Shown here one piece after another: positions 53,601-63,834 of a stretch of DNA of 64,000 bases (position 1 is the stretch's first letter; every line of letters starts with the position of its first letter). Below the pieces are notes generated by a model that saw nothing but the letters and a program-made list of their open reading frames with translations, was not told the origin of the DNA and did no database searches. The position numbers were made by a program, and so were the translations under genes. This DNA comes from Trabulsiella guamensis ATCC 49490 (GTDB taxonomy: Bacteria > Pseudomonadota > Gammaproteobacteria > Enterobacterales > Enterobacteriaceae). The stretch covers positions 56,072 to 120,071 of the forward strand of contig NZ_JMTB01000091.1 in the NCBI RefSeq assembly GCF_000734965.1, read 5' to 3'.

Positions 53601-54291
53601 ACGCTTCAGTCGTCTGACCGGACAGCGTACGCCCGGAGGCGTCGGTAATAGTGCCTGAAATCATGATCGGCAGTTCAACGCCCAGCGCCTCGAACTCTTC
53701 TTTTACCGCGTAAATCGCCGCTTTGGCGTTGAGTGTATCGAAGATGGTTTCGATCAGAATCAGGTCTGCGCCGCCTTCCACCAGCGCACGAGTGGACTCA
53801 CGATATGCCGTCACCAGTTGATCAAAGGTGATATTACGGAATGCCGGGTCGTTAACGTCCGGCGAAATGGAGGCCGTGCGGTTGGTCGGGCCGAGCACGC
53901 CCGCCACATAGCGCGGTTTTTCCGGCGTGCGCGCGGTCCATTCATCCGCACAGGCGCGTGCCAGCTTTGCCGCTTCAAAGTTGATTTCTGCCGACAGGGA
54001 TTCCATCTGGTAATCCGCCATCGCGATGGTCGTCGAGTTGAAGGTGTTGGTCTCAATGATATCCGCACCCGCCTCAAAGTACGCGTAGTGGATAGCGGCG
54101 ATCGTTTCCGGTTGGGTGATCACCAGCAGGTCATTGTTTCCTTTCAGATCACAGGGCCAGTCGGCGAAGCGTTCACCGCGGAAATCCTGCTCTTCGAGAC
54201 GATAGCTCTGGATCATGGTGCCCATGCCCCCATCCAGAATCAGAATGCGTTCTTTTAACTGCTGATGCAGCTGTTCAACTTTGTTGCTCAC
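50608..54291 (-). CDS. metH: MetH, cobalamin-dependent methionine synthase
   Basis: MetH transfers a methyl group from methyltetrahydrofolate to homocysteine through vitamin B12. The 1227 residues equal E. coli and hold four modules in order. They are the homocysteine/zinc barrel (about 1-350, zinc cysteines in GGCCGTT and NCALG), the folate barrel (about 355-640), the B12 domain with the ligand histidine in [11 protein letters not shown] (about 759), and the SAM-dependent reactivation domain (about 900-1227). I chose the GTG at 54291, as in E. coli, with GGGAG upstream. Confidence 0.97.
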   Translation of the reverse strand: MSNKVEQLHQQLKERILILDGGMGTMIQSYRLEEQDFRGERFADWPCDLKGNNDLLVITQPETIAAIHYAYFEAGADIIETNTFNSTTIAMADYQMESLSAEINFEAAKLARACADEWTARTPEKPRYVAGVLGPTNRTASISPDVNDPAFRNITFDQLVTAYRESTRALVEGGADLILIETIFDTLNAKAAIYAVKEEFEALGVELPIMISGTITDASGRTLSGQTTEAFYNSLRHADALTFGLNCALGPDELRQYVQELSRIAECYVTAHPNAGLPNAFGEYDLDAETMAKQIREWAEAGFLNIVGGCCGTTPEHIAAMSRAVEGLAPRQLPELPIACRLSGLEPLNIGDDSLFVNVGERTNVTGSAKFKRLIKEEKYSEALDVARQQVENGAQIIDINMDEGMLDAEAAMVRFLNLIAGEPDIARVPIMIDSSKWEVIEKGLKCIQGKGIVNSISMKEGVEAFIHHAKQVRRYGAAVVVMAFDEVGQADTRERKIAICRRAYKILTEEVGFPPEDIIFDPNIFAVATGIEEHNNYAQDFIGACEDIKRELPHALISGGVSNVSFSFRGNDPVREAIHAVFLYYAIRNGMDMGIVNAGQLAIYDDLPAELRDAVEDVILNRRDDSTERLLELAEKYRGSKADDGANAQQAEWRSWDVTKRLEYSLVKGITEFIEQDTEEARQQAARPIEVIEGPLMDGMNVVGDLFGEGKMFLPQVVKSARVMKQAVAYLEPFIEASKEKGSSNGKMVIATVKGDVHDIGKNIVGVVLQCNNYEIIDLGVMVPADKILKTAKEVNADLIGLSGLITPSLDEMVNVAKEMERQGFTIPLLIGGATTSKAHTAVKIEQNYSGPTVYVQNASRTVGVVSSLLSATQHDDFVARTRKEYETVRIQHARKKPRTPPVTLEAARENDLAFDWSSYTPPVAHRLGVQEVTASIETLRNYIDWTPFFMTWSLAGKYPRILEDEVVGEEAKRLFQDANDMLDQLGAEKRLTPRGVVGLFPANRVGDDIEIYRDETRTHVLTVSHHLRQQTEKVGFANYCLADFVAPKLSGKADYIGAFAVTGGLEEDALAEAYEAQHDDYNKIMVKAIADRLAEAFAEYLHERVRKVYWGYAANENLSNEDLIRENYQGIRPAPGYPACPEHTEKGTIWQLLDVEARIGMKLTESFAMWPGASVSGWYFSHPDSKYFAVAQIQRDQVEDYARRKGMGVADVERWLASHLGYDAD

Positions 54292-54456
54292 ACATGCTCC
54301 CGACAACGATCAACCAGGCCGACAGGCCAGCAGTCCATACTGGCATAAACCGGCAGTACGGAAAAGTCACACGGCCTTAACATGAGACAAGTTCATTTTC
54401 CCTGCAATAACTCATCCGATGAGTAAGGATATAGGTTGCATTATCATTAAATAAAA

Positions 54457-54471
54457 CGAAAATGATTTCCA
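54457..54471. promoter_or_regulatory. IclR operator upstream of iclR
   Basis: CGAAAATGATTTCCA resembles the IclR box TGGAAATNATTTCCA at 12 of 14 fixed positions and lies 23 bp before iclR. IclR is known to regulate its own gene in E. coli. Confidence 0.7.
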
Positions 54472-54493
54472 CGATACAGAAAAGGAGTCCGCT

Positions 54494-55318
54494 ATGGTTG
54501 CCACCGTTCCCGCCAAACGCGGTAGAAAAGCCGCCCCTGTCGCCGCTCAGCCTGCCGGACAAGTCCAGTCGCTGACCCGTGGCCTGAAATTGCTGGAGTG
54601 GATTGCGGAATCCCACGGCAGCGTGGCGCTGACCGAACTGGCGCAACAGGCAGGACTGCCTAATTCCACCACTCACCGCCTGCTGACCACCATGCAGCAA
54701 CTCGGCTTCGTGCGCCAGACTGGCGATCTGGGGCACTGGACGGTGGGCGCGCATGCGTTTATCGTCGGCAGCAGCTTTTTGCAGAGCCGCAACCTGCTGG
54801 CCATTGTGCACCCCATTTTACGCTCGCTAATGGAAACCTCCGGCGAAACAGTCAATCTCGCGGTGCTGGATCAGAGCGATCATCAGGCCATTATTATTGA
54901 CCAGGTGCAGTGTACCCAACTGATGCGCATGTCCGCGCCGATTGGCGGCAAACTGCCAATGCACGCGTCGGGTGCCGGGAAAGCCTTTTTATCACAACTG
55001 AGCGAAGAGCAGGTCAGCGCATTGCTGCATCGCAAGGGGCTGCACGCGTATACTCACGCCACGCTGGTGTCACCGATACACCTGAAAGAAGACCTGGCGC
55101 AAACGCGTAAACGCGGCTATTCGTTCGATGATGAGGAACACGCGCTGGGGCTGCGCTGCATTGCAGCCTGTATCTTTGACGAACACCGTGAACCATTCGC
55201 CGCAATATCCATTTCCGGACCTATTTCCCGAATCACTGACGATCGGGTGACAGAACTGGGCGCGTTAGTGATCAAAGCCGCAAAAGAGGTCACGCTGGCC
55301 TACGGCGGGATTCGTTAA
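54494..55318 (+). CDS. iclR: IclR, repressor of the glyoxylate bypass operon
   Basis: IclR is the transcription factor that represses aceBAK unless acetate or fatty acids are used. Glyoxylate and pyruvate are its effectors. The 274 residues comprise an N-terminal winged helix (about 28-85, LTELAQQAGLPNSTTHRLL) and a C-terminal effector domain with MHASGAGKAFLSQL. AAGGAG lies before the ATG. It is divergent from metH. An IclR box lies just upstream. Confidence 0.97.
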   Translation: MVATVPAKRGRKAAPVAAQPAGQVQSLTRGLKLLEWIAESHGSVALTELAQQAGLPNSTTHRLLTTMQQLGFVRQTGDLGHWTVGAHAFIVGSSFLQSRNLLAIVHPILRSLMETSGETVNLAVLDQSDHQAIIIDQVQCTQLMRMSAPIGGKLPMHASGAGKAFLSQLSEEQVSALLHRKGLHAYTHATLVSPIHLKEDLAQTRKRGYSFDDEEHALGLRCIAACIFDEHREPFAAISISGPISRITDDRVTELGALVIKAAKEVTLAYGGIR

Positions 55319-55375
55319 TCTCCCGCCAACGCTGTATAATCTGTGCTCAACAACAGCCAAAAATGAGCACTTTTG

Positions 55376-56038
55376 ATGGAAAAGGATATCCAGGACCGCC
55401 GCCCCATCCGGGCGCGCGAAACGCGCTGGGCAGCATCCGCCGCCCGCTTTCTCCGCCGTAAAGGTTGTACGCCCAACGGCATCTCACTCTTCAGCATTCT
55501 TTTCGCTGCGGTCGCGGCGCTGTGCTTTTTGCTGGTCTGGCACAGTGACAACCCGCTCACGCAACGCATTCTGTTAGTGATCGCCGCTGCCGGTATTCAG
55601 GGTCGGCTCATCTGTAATCTGCTGGATGGCATGGTGGCAGTTGAAGGTGGCTTACGAAGCCCGGCAGGCGCGGTATATAACGAACTTCCTGATCGCATCT
55701 CCGATACCCTGCTGTTACTCGGCATGGGTTATGGCCTTCTTCACTTTCCGTCTGGCGTCGTGCTGGGCTGGGCCTGCGCGCTGTTCGCCATTGCGACGGC
55801 GTATATCCGTTTGCTGGGAGGCACCTGCGGTCTGACACAGCGCTTCAGCGGCCCAATGGCCAAACAGCATCGTATGGCGTTGCTGACCGTGGGCGCGCTG
55901 GTCGCTGCGGTGGTGCCGCAGTGGGGGCAGCACATTGGCCTGACGGTGCTGATCATCATTCTGGCGGGCACGGTGATCACCTGTATTGATCGTACCCGGA
56001 AAATTATCCGCGATTTACATGCAGGAGAACGCTCATGA
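55376..56038 (+). CDS. CDP-alcohol phosphatidyltransferase family protein (PgsA/YnbA-like)
   Basis: This inner-membrane enzyme of the CDP-alcohol phosphatidyltransferase family has about 220 residues and five or six hydrophobic segments. The metal-binding motif normally reads DGxxAR, eight residues, G, three residues, D, three residues, D. Here it is DGMVAVEGG...GAVYNELPD, with Val in place of Arg and Asn in place of the third Asp. I recall that E. coli YnbA has the same Asn, so that change is family-typical. The Arg loss is odd. It would join an alcohol to CDP-diacylglycerol. It is first in a three-gene cassette and its stop overlaps the next start (ATGA). A TTG one codon upstream is possible. 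Confidence 0.82.
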   Translation: MEKDIQDRRPIRARETRWAASAARFLRRKGCTPNGISLFSILFAAVAALCFLLVWHSDNPLTQRILLVIAAAGIQGRLICNLLDGMVAVEGGLRSPAGAVYNELPDRISDTLLLLGMGYGLLHFPSGVVLGWACALFAIATAYIRLLGGTCGLTQRFSGPMAKQHRMALLTVGALVAAVVPQWGQHIGLTVLIIILAGTVITCIDRTRKIIRDLHAGERS

Positions 56039-56676
56039 GTTTCTCGCCGGACAAAACCCTCGTGCGCGCTTTACTGGTCAGTCTTTGCCGTTTACTGACG
56101 GGCATTAAGGCCAGATGGCAATCCGTTCCGCAAACGGAACGGCCAACGATTTACTTCGCCAACCACAGCAGCCACCTTGACGGACTGGTGATCTGGGCCA
56201 GTATGCCCGCCGCGATGCGCGATAAGGTCCATCCAGTAGCTGCTGCCGATTACTGGCAAAAGAGCCGCCTGCGCCGTTATCTCTCCTCACGCATCTTTGG
56301 CGCAGTGCTGATCGCGCGTAACGGCAAGAGCAGTAAACCGCTGCCAGACGAAAATCCCCTGGTTCCGCTCATCGACGTGCTGGAAAAGCAGGAGTCGCTG
56401 ATTTTCTTTCCTGAAGGTACCCGGGGAAGCGGCGAAGCGCTGGGGGAATTCAAAAGCGGGCTCTATCATTTGATGCAACGCTACCCGGAGGCGCAATTGA
56501 TCCCGGTCTGGCTGGAAAACCTGAATCGCGTGTTGCCAAAAGGCTCGAAACTGGTCGTTCCCATTATTTGCAGCGCAACGTTTGGCTCCCCGCTAAGCGG
56601 CCCTGCAGAACATGAAACCAAAGCGGAATTTTTGGATCGCGCCAAAGTCGCGCTGGAGGCGCTTTCCCATGCGTAA
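56035..56676 (+). CDS. 1-acyl-glycerol-3-phosphate acyltransferase-like protein (PlsC family)
   Basis: This 213-residue PlsC-type acyltransferase has the catalytic motif NHSSHLDG (HX4D, about 43-50) and FPEGTRGSGE (about 125-134). Only one short hydrophobic stretch is seen, so it is peripheral or weakly membrane-bound. The reaction expected is acyl transfer to lysophosphatidate or a similar glycerol phosphate. It overlaps the upstream gene by 4 bp and the CdsA-like gene by 8 bp, so all three are probably translated as a unit. E. coli has no such gene between iclR and aceK. Confidence 0.85.
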   Translation: MSFSPDKTLVRALLVSLCRLLTGIKARWQSVPQTERPTIYFANHSSHLDGLVIWASMPAAMRDKVHPVAAADYWQKSRLRRYLSSRIFGAVLIARNGKSSKPLPDENPLVPLIDVLEKQESLIFFPEGTRGSGEALGEFKSGLYHLMQRYPEAQLIPVWLENLNRVLPKGSKLVVPIICSATFGSPLSGPAEHETKAEFLDRAKVALEALSHA

Positions 56677-57601
56677 TACCGATCATGAATTAATGCTCCT
56701 GCTCGCCGGGTTATTTAGCCTGCTGATCATTGCGAGTCTTATTGGCTTTCTGCTGGCGAGAAAAAAGCAAAACGCCACCATTGCCAATCTCAACGCCCGA
56801 ATTCGGGCCTGGTGGGTGATGTGCACCATCTCCGTCATCGCGTTGCTGGTAGGCCCCATCGGTTCCGTTATCCTGTTTGCGCTGATGTCTTTCTTTGCAT
56901 TACGCGAATGCGTTACGCTGACGCCCACCCGGCGTGGAGATCACGAGGCGCTGTTCTGGTGCTTTTTCGTCATTCTGCCGCTGCAATACCTGCTGGTCGG
57001 CATTGAGTGGTATAACCTGTTTGTGGTGTTTATTCCGGTCTACGCTTTTCTCTTTATCCCTGCACGCATTGCCCTCGCCAGCGATACCCGGCAATTTCTG
57101 GAACGCAGCGCCAAAATCCAGTGGAGCCTGATGATCGCCGTGTATTGTGTCAGCCATGCGCCTGCGTTGCTGATGCTCTCCATTCCCGGTTTTGAGGGGG
57201 AAAACATCAAGCTGGTGCTGTTTATGATGATTGTCGTGCAGATCTCCGACGTGCTGCAGTATGTGTTCGGTAAACTGTGGGGCAAGCGCGCTATCGTGCC
57301 GAAACTCAGCCCGAATAAAACAGTGGAAGGCTTTGTCGGTGGGATCCTGAGCGCCAGCCTCGTCGGCGCCGCGTTGTTCTGGGTAACGCCCTTCAATGTG
57401 GTGGAAGCCTTTTTCATCTCTCTGCTGATCACGCTGCTGGGTTTTGCCGGTGGGTTGTGCATGTCTGCGATTAAACGCGACCGTGGCGTGAAAGACTTTG
57501 GCGCGATGCTGGAAGGACATGGCGGGATGATGGATCGCATTGATTCCCTGTGCTTTGCCGCGCCGGTCTTCTTTCACGTGGTGCGCTATTTTTACGCCTG
57601 A
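56669..57601 (+). CDS. Phosphatidate cytidylyltransferase-like protein (CdsA family)
   Basis: This integral membrane protein of 310 residues has about eight hydrophobic segments and a complete CdsA signature near the end: [20 protein letters not shown] followed by GMMDRIDS. It would convert phosphatidate and CTP to CDP-diacylglycerol, the substrate of the first gene of the cassette. I chose the ATG at 56669 because GGAGG precedes it. The frame is open back to 56612. The final 10 bp overlap the 3' end of aceK on the other strand. Confidence 0.87.
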   Translation: MRNTDHELMLLLAGLFSLLIIASLIGFLLARKKQNATIANLNARIRAWWVMCTISVIALLVGPIGSVILFALMSFFALRECVTLTPTRRGDHEALFWCFFVILPLQYLLVGIEWYNLFVVFIPVYAFLFIPARIALASDTRQFLERSAKIQWSLMIAVYCVSHAPALLMLSIPGFEGENIKLVLFMMIVVQISDVLQYVFGKLWGKRAIVPKLSPNKTVEGFVGGILSASLVGAALFWVTPFNVVEAFFISLLITLLGFAGGLCMSAIKRDRGVKDFGAMLEGHGGMMDRIDSLCFAAPVFFHVVRYFYA

Positions 57602-59343
57602 TCGGTCTGTGGTTGCTTACCGTAGCGGACGCTGAAACGCTGCCGCCTGCGGTAAGCATAGACATCTTCGACGTGACCGTTTTTGATGCGCGTCTGCAGG
57701 CCACGCCAGTAGTCGGCGCGGAACAGATCGGCGTGCATCTCTTCAAATAGCGGCCCGATACGCGGGTCAGCGCACAGCCAGTGGCGAAACTCTTCCGGAA
57801 AGACGTCGCCGGGCGAGACGCTGTACCACGGTTCGCCAGACAGCTCGTCTTCCGGGTAACGCGGCGGTGGAATGTCACGGAAATTCACTTCCGTCATGTA
57901 GCAAATTTCGTCGTAATCGTAGAACACGACTCGCCCGTGGCGCGTGACGCCGAAGTTTTTGAACAGCATATCGCCCGGAAAAATATTGGCCGCGGCGAGC
58001 TGGCGGATGGCATTGCCATATTCTTCAATGGCATCGCGTAACTGCTGGCCTTCCACCTGTTCCAGCCAGATATTGAGCGGCACCATGCGGCGTTCGATGT
58101 AAAGGTGGCTGATGCTGATGCGGTCGCCAAGATCAGTGATTTTTTCCGGCGCCTCTGTCAGCAACAGCGTCATCAGCGCCGGGTCAATCTGCCGTTTTTC
58201 CAGTACGAAATTTTCAAACTCCTGTGTGTCCGCCATGCGCCCGACTCGGTCGTGCTCTTTCACTAACTGGTAGCAGGCACGAACATGCGCCGCCGTGACC
58301 TCTTTTTGCGGAGCGAAACGGTCCTTAATCACCTTGAAGACACGGTCAAACCCGGGCAGCGTGAACACCAGCATCACCATGCCACGAATGCCCGGTGCCT
58401 CGGTGAATTGTTCATCCGTTGCACTATGGATGTAGTTGAGATATTCACGGTAGCTTTCGGTTTTTGCGTGCTTCTGGCACCCAATTGCCATATACAGTTC
58501 TGCCGTGGTTTTCCCTGGCAACAACTCGCGTAACCACTCCACCAGAGCGGCAGGCAATGGCGCGTAAACCATGAAATAGGAACGGGCGAAACCAAAAACA
58601 ATGCTGGCTTCAGCGCTGGTAGTCAGACACGTATCAATAAACAGCTCGCCGTCATCGCTACGGTGAACAGGCAACAGAAACGGCAACGTCGCCGTCGGGG
58701 TGAAAAGTTTCCCGACCAGCCAGGCGGCTTTGTTGCGATAAAACAGCTCATTTGCCATCTGCAAATAACTCTGTTGCAGCGTCTGCGCACCGAAGGTTTC
58801 TGTCAGATGTGCGATGATATATTCCACATCCCGCGCTTTATTTTGCCACGGCAACCGCAACGGCAAATCGGACAAGACGTTGGTTAATAACGTCCCCCAA
58901 CCGCGATCGGGAAAGAAGTCTTTTGCCAGCGGGCGTGGCATGGTGCGAAAACGGCGTTCGGGTTGCGAACTGAAAATAAAGAGCCGATCCGGGGTCAGCG
59001 AACGGTGATCAAAGAGACGGCAATAAACCGAATTAAAAAAACTCTCGGCAATCTCAAAGCGAGGATAGTCGGGCAACAGACGAGTGTAATGCGCTTTTAC
59101 CTCCAGTAAGAAGCTCGCATCCGTGCTTCTGTCACCCGTGATGCAACGCAGTTGCTCCACCACCAGACCGACGTGGTGATCATAGAGATTAATACGCTGC
59201 TTCATGGCCTGTTGCACGGCGTGCCAGTCAGCTTGCTCAAAACGCTGTTGCGCGCCTGAGGTAACTTCCAGAAAGCGGCCATACTGCGCATCGAAGCCCT
59301 GCAGAATGGTTTGAGCGATCAGTAATTCCAGGCCACGCTGCAT
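57592..59343 (-). CDS. aceK: AceK, isocitrate dehydrogenase kinase/phosphatase
   Basis: AceK switches isocitrate dehydrogenase off and on by phosphorylation, sending carbon into the glyoxylate bypass. The 583 residues compare with about 578 in E. coli. The ATP-binding region with [22 protein letters not shown] (about 320) and the [12 protein letters not shown] block (about 475) are intact. The C-terminus differs: after SVRYG it ends KQPQTDQA, an extension that runs into the neighbouring CdsA-like gene. It is last in aceBAK, about 50 bp after aceA. Confidence 0.96.
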   Translation of the reverse strand: MQRGLELLIAQTILQGFDAQYGRFLEVTSGAQQRFEQADWHAVQQAMKQRINLYDHHVGLVVEQLRCITGDRSTDASFLLEVKAHYTRLLPDYPRFEIAESFFNSVYCRLFDHRSLTPDRLFIFSSQPERRFRTMPRPLAKDFFPDRGWGTLLTNVLSDLPLRLPWQNKARDVEYIIAHLTETFGAQTLQQSYLQMANELFYRNKAAWLVGKLFTPTATLPFLLPVHRSDDGELFIDTCLTTSAEASIVFGFARSYFMVYAPLPAALVEWLRELLPGKTTAELYMAIGCQKHAKTESYREYLNYIHSATDEQFTEAPGIRGMVMLVFTLPGFDRVFKVIKDRFAPQKEVTAAHVRACYQLVKEHDRVGRMADTQEFENFVLEKRQIDPALMTLLLTEAPEKITDLGDRISISHLYIERRMVPLNIWLEQVEGQQLRDAIEEYGNAIRQLAAANIFPGDMLFKNFGVTRHGRVVFYDYDEICYMTEVNFRDIPPPRYPEDELSGEPWYSVSPGDVFPEEFRHWLCADPRIGPLFEEMHADLFRADYWRGLQTRIKNGHVEDVYAYRRRQRFSVRYGKQPQTDQA

Positions 59344-59361
59344 CGTTATCCCTCACGGTAG

Positions 59362-59383
59362 CCCCTCTCCATGTGGAGAGGGG
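59362..59383 (-). repeat. Stem-loop between aceA and aceK
   Basis: The perfect inverted repeat CCCCTCTCC/GGAGAGGGG lies in the aceA-aceK gap. Hairpins here in E. coli are linked to the large drop in expression of aceK relative to aceA. The same effect is inferred. Confidence 0.75.
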
Positions 59384-59392
59384 GAAAGAGTA

Positions 59393-60700
59393 TCAGAACT
59401 GATCTTCTTCGGTGGAGCCAGTCAACGCCGTGACCGACGATGCGCCGCCCTGAATAATAGTAGTGACCTTGTCAAAATAGCCGGTACCGACTTCCTGCTG
59501 GTGAGAAACGAAGGTATAGCCCTCGCTACCTGCGGCGAATTCTGGCTCCTGCACTTTTTCAACGTAGTGCTTCATGCCCTCGCCCTGCGCATAAGCATGC
59601 GCCAGGTCGAACATGCTGTACCACATGCTATGGATGCCCGCGAGCGTGATGAACTGGAACTTATAGCCCATATCCGAGAGCTGCTGCTGGAAGCTGGCGA
59701 TAGTTTTATCATCGAGATTTTTCTTCCAGTTAAACGACGGTGAACAGTTGTAGGCCAGCAGTTTGCCCGGGAATTGCGCGTGAATGGCCTCAGCAAAACG
59801 GCGTGCCTGCTCAAGATCCGGTTTTGAGGTTTCACACCACACCAGATCCGCATAAGGAGCATACGCCAGGCCGCGGCTGATCGCCTGTTCAATACCGGCA
59901 TGGGTACGGAAAAAGCCTTCGCTGGTGCGCTCGCCGGTGATGAAGGCGTTGTCATAGGGATCGCAATCAGAGGTGATCAGATCCGCTGCATCAGCATCGG
60001 TACGGGCAACTAACAGCGTCGGGACCCCCATGACGTCAGCCGCCAGACGTGCTGCCACCAGTTTCTGGATGGCTTCCTGTGTAGGGACCAGCACTTTACC
60101 GCCCATGTGCCCACATTTTTTCACGGACGCTAGTTGATCTTCGAAGTGGACCGCCGCCGCACCGGCTTCGATCATCGATTTCATCAGTTCAAACGCGTTC
60201 AGTACGCCGCCAAAACCGGCTTCCGCATCGGCAACGATTGGCAAAAAGTAGTCGACATAACGTGGATCATTGGGCTCGATACCGGCAGCCCACTGGATTT
60301 GATCCGCACGACGGAATGTATTGTTGATCCGCTCGACCACGGCAGGAACGGAGTTCGCCGGGTACAGCGACTGATCCGGATACATGCTGGAGGCGAGGTT
60401 CGCATCCGCCGCAACCTGCCAGCCAGACAGATAAATGGCTTCGATACCCGCTTTTGCCTGCTGCAATGCCTGCCCGCCGGTCAATGCGCCGAGGCTGTTA
60501 ACGTAACCTTTCTTCGCGTCACCGTGCAGTAAACGCCACATTTTTGCCGCACCCAGTTGTGCCAGCGTGCATTCCGGATTAACCGAGCCGCGTAATTTCA
60601 CCACTTCGTCCGCGCTGTAGGGACGACGAATACCTTCCCAGCGCGCTTGTTGTGTCCATTCTTTTTGTAACTCTTCGATCTGTTGGGTACGCGTTTTCAT
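59393..60700 (-). CDS. aceA: AceA, isocitrate lyase
   Basis: AceA splits isocitrate to glyoxylate and succinate, the first step of the glyoxylate bypass. The 435 residues match E. coli with one extra residue. The catalytic cysteine lies in KKCGHMGGK (about Cys195). I chose the ATG at 60700 because [15 protein letters not shown] is the conserved start. An ATG five codons upstream is not. It is second in aceBAK, about 30 bp after aceB. Confidence 0.97.
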   Translation of the reverse strand: MKTRTQQIEELQKEWTQQARWEGIRRPYSADEVVKLRGSVNPECTLAQLGAAKMWRLLHGDAKKGYVNSLGALTGGQALQQAKAGIEAIYLSGWQVAADANLASSMYPDQSLYPANSVPAVVERINNTFRRADQIQWAAGIEPNDPRYVDYFLPIVADAEAGFGGVLNAFELMKSMIEAGAAAVHFEDQLASVKKCGHMGGKVLVPTQEAIQKLVAARLAADVMGVPTLLVARTDADAADLITSDCDPYDNAFITGERTSEGFFRTHAGIEQAISRGLAYAPYADLVWCETSKPDLEQARRFAEAIHAQFPGKLLAYNCSPSFNWKKNLDDKTIASFQQQLSDMGYKFQFITLAGIHSMWYSMFDLAHAYAQGEGMKHYVEKVQEPEFAAGSEGYTFVSHQQEVGTGYFDKVTTIIQGGASSVTALTGSTEEDQF

Positions 60701-60731
60701 TTGCAAATGCTCCATGTCGTGATGTGGTGAG

Positions 60732-62333
60732 TTAAGGCAACAGGCGGTAGCCCGGCAGCGTAAGGAAATCGATCAGTTCGTCAGAGGTGGTAATTTCTTC
60801 CATCAGACGCGCGGCATCATCAAAGCGGCCGCTGTTGTATCGCGCTTCGCCCAGTTCTGCCTGAATGACGCGCATTTCTTCCTTCAGCATCTGCCGGAAC
60901 AATTCGCGGGTGACGGGTTTACCATTGCTGAGTGTTTTCTCGTGATGGATCCACTGCCAGATAGACGTACGTGAGATCTCGGCGGTAGCAGCGTCTTCCA
61001 TCAGGCCATAGATCGGCACGCAACCGTTGCCGGAAATCCAGGCTTCGATGTACTGAACAGCGACGCGGATATTCGTGCGCATCCCCTCTTCGGTACGTTC
61101 GCCATCGCAGGGCGCCAGCAGCTGTTCGGCGGTGATCGGCGCATCGGTCTCCCGCTTCACAAACAGCTGGTTCGGCTTTTCACCCAGAATGCCATCGAAG
61201 ACCGCCATCACAGTATCGGCCAGCCCCGGGTGAGCGACCCAGGTGCCATCGTGACCATTCTTCGCTTCCAGCTCTTTGTCCGCTTTCACTTTTGCCAGTA
61301 CCTGTGCGTTGCGTTCCTCATCTTTGCTGGGAATAAACGCCGCCATACCCCCCATCGCAAATGCACCGCGGCGATGACAGGTTTTGATCAGCAGTCGCGA
61401 ATAGGCGCTCAGGAATGGTTTGTCCATGGTGACCACCTGGCGGTCCGGCAGAACGCGATCCGGGTAATTCTTCAGCGTCTTGATATAGCTGAAAATGTAA
61501 TCCCAACGGCCACAGTTCAGACCGACGATGTGATCGCGAAGCGCGTGCAGGATCTCGTCCATCTGGAATACGGCGGGCAAAGTTTCGATCAACAGTGTTG
61601 CTTTGATGGTGCCACGTGGCAGATCAAAGCGATCTTCTGCGTAGCAGAACACGTCGCTCCACCAGGCTGCTTCCTGCCATGCCTGGGTTTTCGGCAGATA
61701 AAAATAGGGGCCGCTACCTTTGGCTAATAACTTTTTGTGGTTGTGGAAGAAGTAAAGCGCGAAGTCAAACAGGCTTCCCGGAATAGCCTCACCGCGCCAG
61801 GTGACATGTTTTTCCGGTAAATGCAGGCCACGTACGCGGCAGATCAGCACCGCCGGATCAGGCTTCAACTGGTAGATTTTGCCGTTTTCATTGGTGTAAC
61901 TGATGGTGCCGTTAACTGCATCGCGCAGGTTGATTTGACCTTCGATCACTTTGTTCCAGTTCGGCGCCAGAGAATCTTCAAAGTCCGCCATGAACACTTT
62001 TACGTTGGCGTTCAGGGCGTTAATGACCATTTTGCGCTCAACCGGGCCGGTGATTTCGACGCGACGGTCCTGTAAATCATCCGGGATACCACGGATCGTC
62101 CACTCACTTTCACGAATGGAACTTGTTTCCGAAATAAAATCAGGCAATACCCCGGCATCGATCTCCTGCTGTTGTTTGACACGCGCAGCCAGTAACGTAT
62201 TACGTCTGGCTGTAAAACGCGTCACCAGTTCTGTCAGAAACTCTACGGCTTCCGGCGTCAGGACTTGCGCTTCCTGTTCGCCATGTTGCTGACTAAACGC
62301 CAGTTCATCGATGGTTGTTGCCTGTTGATTCAT
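60732..62333 (-). CDS. aceB: AceB, malate synthase A
   Basis: AceB condenses glyoxylate with acetyl-CoA to malate. The 533 residues equal E. coli. The conserved [13 protein letters not shown] (about 112-124) and [16 protein letters not shown] (about 270-285) stretches are intact. The ATG at 62333 has GGAG upstream and gives the expected length. The open frame extends to 62411 through the promoter. First gene of aceBAK, repressed by IclR. Confidence 0.97.
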   Translation of the reverse strand: MNQQATTIDELAFSQQHGEQEAQVLTPEAVEFLTELVTRFTARRNTLLAARVKQQQEIDAGVLPDFISETSSIRESEWTIRGIPDDLQDRRVEITGPVERKMVINALNANVKVFMADFEDSLAPNWNKVIEGQINLRDAVNGTISYTNENGKIYQLKPDPAVLICRVRGLHLPEKHVTWRGEAIPGSLFDFALYFFHNHKKLLAKGSGPYFYLPKTQAWQEAAWWSDVFCYAEDRFDLPRGTIKATLLIETLPAVFQMDEILHALRDHIVGLNCGRWDYIFSYIKTLKNYPDRVLPDRQVVTMDKPFLSAYSRLLIKTCHRRGAFAMGGMAAFIPSKDEERNAQVLAKVKADKELEAKNGHDGTWVAHPGLADTVMAVFDGILGEKPNQLFVKRETDAPITAEQLLAPCDGERTEEGMRTNIRVAVQYIEAWISGNGCVPIYGLMEDAATAEISRTSIWQWIHHEKTLSNGKPVTRELFRQMLKEEMRVIQAELGEARYNSGRFDDAARLMEEITTSDELIDFLTLPGYRLLP

Positions 62334-62427
62334 TTCGCAGCTCCTCGTTGTCGATCCTTTAAAATTCCCCCAACGTGAACGAACGATCATTGTGCAGTTT
62401 TCGTTCAGCACAATTAAGACTACTCAA

Positions 62428-62460
62428 TTAATTTCCAAAATCAAAAACAATTTCCATTTT
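62428..62460 (-). promoter_or_regulatory. IclR operator and promoter region of aceBAK
   Basis: On the minus strand, ATGGAAATTGTTTTTGATTT and the following TTGGAAATTAATTG closely match the E. coli aceB operator region where IclR binds. TAGTCTTAA lies just downstream. Confidence 0.8.
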
Positions 62461-62603
62461 TAAATTAAAAACATGGCAACGCATTGATAACAAAGAATTT
62501 AAATTTTATTTACTGAATGAAGTGGATTTCAGAAATTAAAAAGGCACCCGAAGGTGCCTGTGGTGGAATGCTGAAACGCTTTAGGATCCTGAACGACAGG
62601 AGA

Positions 62604-63533
62604 TTAATCCAGTGTTGGATTCATATGACGCAGATCGTACGGCGTAATCTGGTAGACGTAATAGTTGAGCCAGTTAGTAAACAACAGATTACCGTGGCTG
62701 CGCCAGCTGGCACGAGGACGGTTTTGCGGATCATTTTTCGGGAAATAGTTATACGGCACTTCTGGGTTCAGACCGGCCTCCACATCACGGAAATATTCAC
62801 CCGCGAGGGTATCTGCATCATATTCGGGATGCCCCGTTACAAAAGCGATACGTTTATCTTTGCTGGCAAACAGGTAAGCATCACCGTCGTCCGTTTCCGC
62901 AAGGATCTCAAGATCGGTATAGTCGCGAATGAGGGCTGCCGGGAAATCAGCATAGCGTGAATGAGGCGCCAGGAACACATCATCAAACCCGCGGGTCAGC
63001 AGAGCATGAGGATGCAGGATGTGATGTTCATAAACGCCGGAAAGCTTTTCTGTGCGGGTTTGCTTAGGAATGCCATAGAGAATATTGAGTGCCGCCTGTA
63101 CGGCCCAACAGACAAACAGCGTGGAGGTCACATGATCTTTTGCCCACTCCAGTACCTGCCTGATTTGCGGCCAGTAGGCAACATCGTTGAATTCAACCAA
63201 CCCCAATGGCGCACCCGTGACGATCAGGCCATCAAAGTTTTCATCGCAGATATCATCGAAGTTACAGTAGAAGTTATTCAGATGCTCAGCGGGCGTATTA
63301 CGGGATTCACGGGCATCAATGCGCAATAGCTGGATGTCGACCTGCAGCGGCGAATTCGAGAGCAAACGCAGAAACTGATTTTCCGTTTCGATCTTCTTTG
63401 GCATCAGGTTAAGGATCAGCACTTTCAGAGGGCGGATTTCCTGACCTGTAGCGCGCGATGTGGTCATCACAAAGACGTTTTCATCACGCAAGAAATTGAC
63501 GGCTGGTAGCTCGTCCTGCACCCGAATCGGCAT
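62604..63533 (-). CDS. metA: MetA, homoserine O-succinyltransferase
   Basis: MetA activates homoserine with a succinyl group from succinyl-CoA, the first dedicated step of methionine synthesis. The 309 residues equal E. coli. The catalytic cysteine is Cys142 in [10 protein letters not shown], and the His/Glu pair lies in GHPEYD (about 235-237). MetJ boxes lie just upstream. E. coli yjaA and yjaB, which separate metA from the rRNA operon, are absent, so metA sits directly beside the 5S gene. Confidence 0.97.
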   Translation of the reverse strand: MPIRVQDELPAVNFLRDENVFVMTTSRATGQEIRPLKVLILNLMPKKIETENQFLRLLSNSPLQVDIQLLRIDARESRNTPAEHLNNFYCNFDDICDENFDGLIVTGAPLGLVEFNDVAYWPQIRQVLEWAKDHVTSTLFVCWAVQAALNILYGIPKQTRTEKLSGVYEHHILHPHALLTRGFDDVFLAPHSRYADFPAALIRDYTDLEILAETDDGDAYLFASKDKRIAFVTGHPEYDADTLAGEYFRDVEAGLNPEVPYNYFPKNDPQNRPRASWRSHGNLLFTNWLNYYVYQITPYDLRHMNPTLD

Positions 63534-63552
63534 AACCTTGTTACCTCACAGC

Positions 63553-63584
63553 ATACGTATAAACGTTTAGACATCCAGATAGCT
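63553..63584 (-). promoter_or_regulatory. Four tandem MetJ boxes upstream of metA
   Basis: The consecutive octamers ATACGTAT, AAACGTTT, AGACATCC and AGATAGCT resemble the met box AGACGTCT. They are tandem, as MetJ requires. Confidence 0.85.
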
Positions 63585-63670
63585 GAAGATAACCAGAATT
63601 GAACAAAATGTCGAGCCTGGAAGCGAAAGGTGAGAAAGTTTCAATTTCGGAAGATGTTGAGATGTACAAA

Positions 63671-63704
63671 AACGCAAAAAGGCCATCCTTCCGGATGGCC
63701 TCTT
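63671..63704 (-). terminator. rRNA operon terminator
   Basis: On the minus strand the stem GGCCATCC/GGATGGCC is followed by TTTTTGCG. It lies directly after the 5S gene. Confidence 0.9.
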
Positions 63705-63714
63705 CACGTAATGG

Positions 63715-63834
63715 ATGCCTGGCAGTGTCCTACTCTCACATGGGGAAGCCCCACACTACCATCGGCGCTACGGCGTTTCACTTCTGAGTTCGGCATGGGG
63801 TCAGGTGGGACCACCGCGCTAAAGCCGCCAGGCA
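63715..63834 (-). rRNA. rrf: 5S ribosomal RNA
   Basis: The 120-nt gene begins TGCCTGGCGGC and ends TGCCAGGCAT on the minus strand. It has the universal CCGAACTCAGAAGTGAAACG core. It is the last rRNA gene of an operon running off the right edge, corresponding to rrnE at this place in E. coli. Confidence 0.98.
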
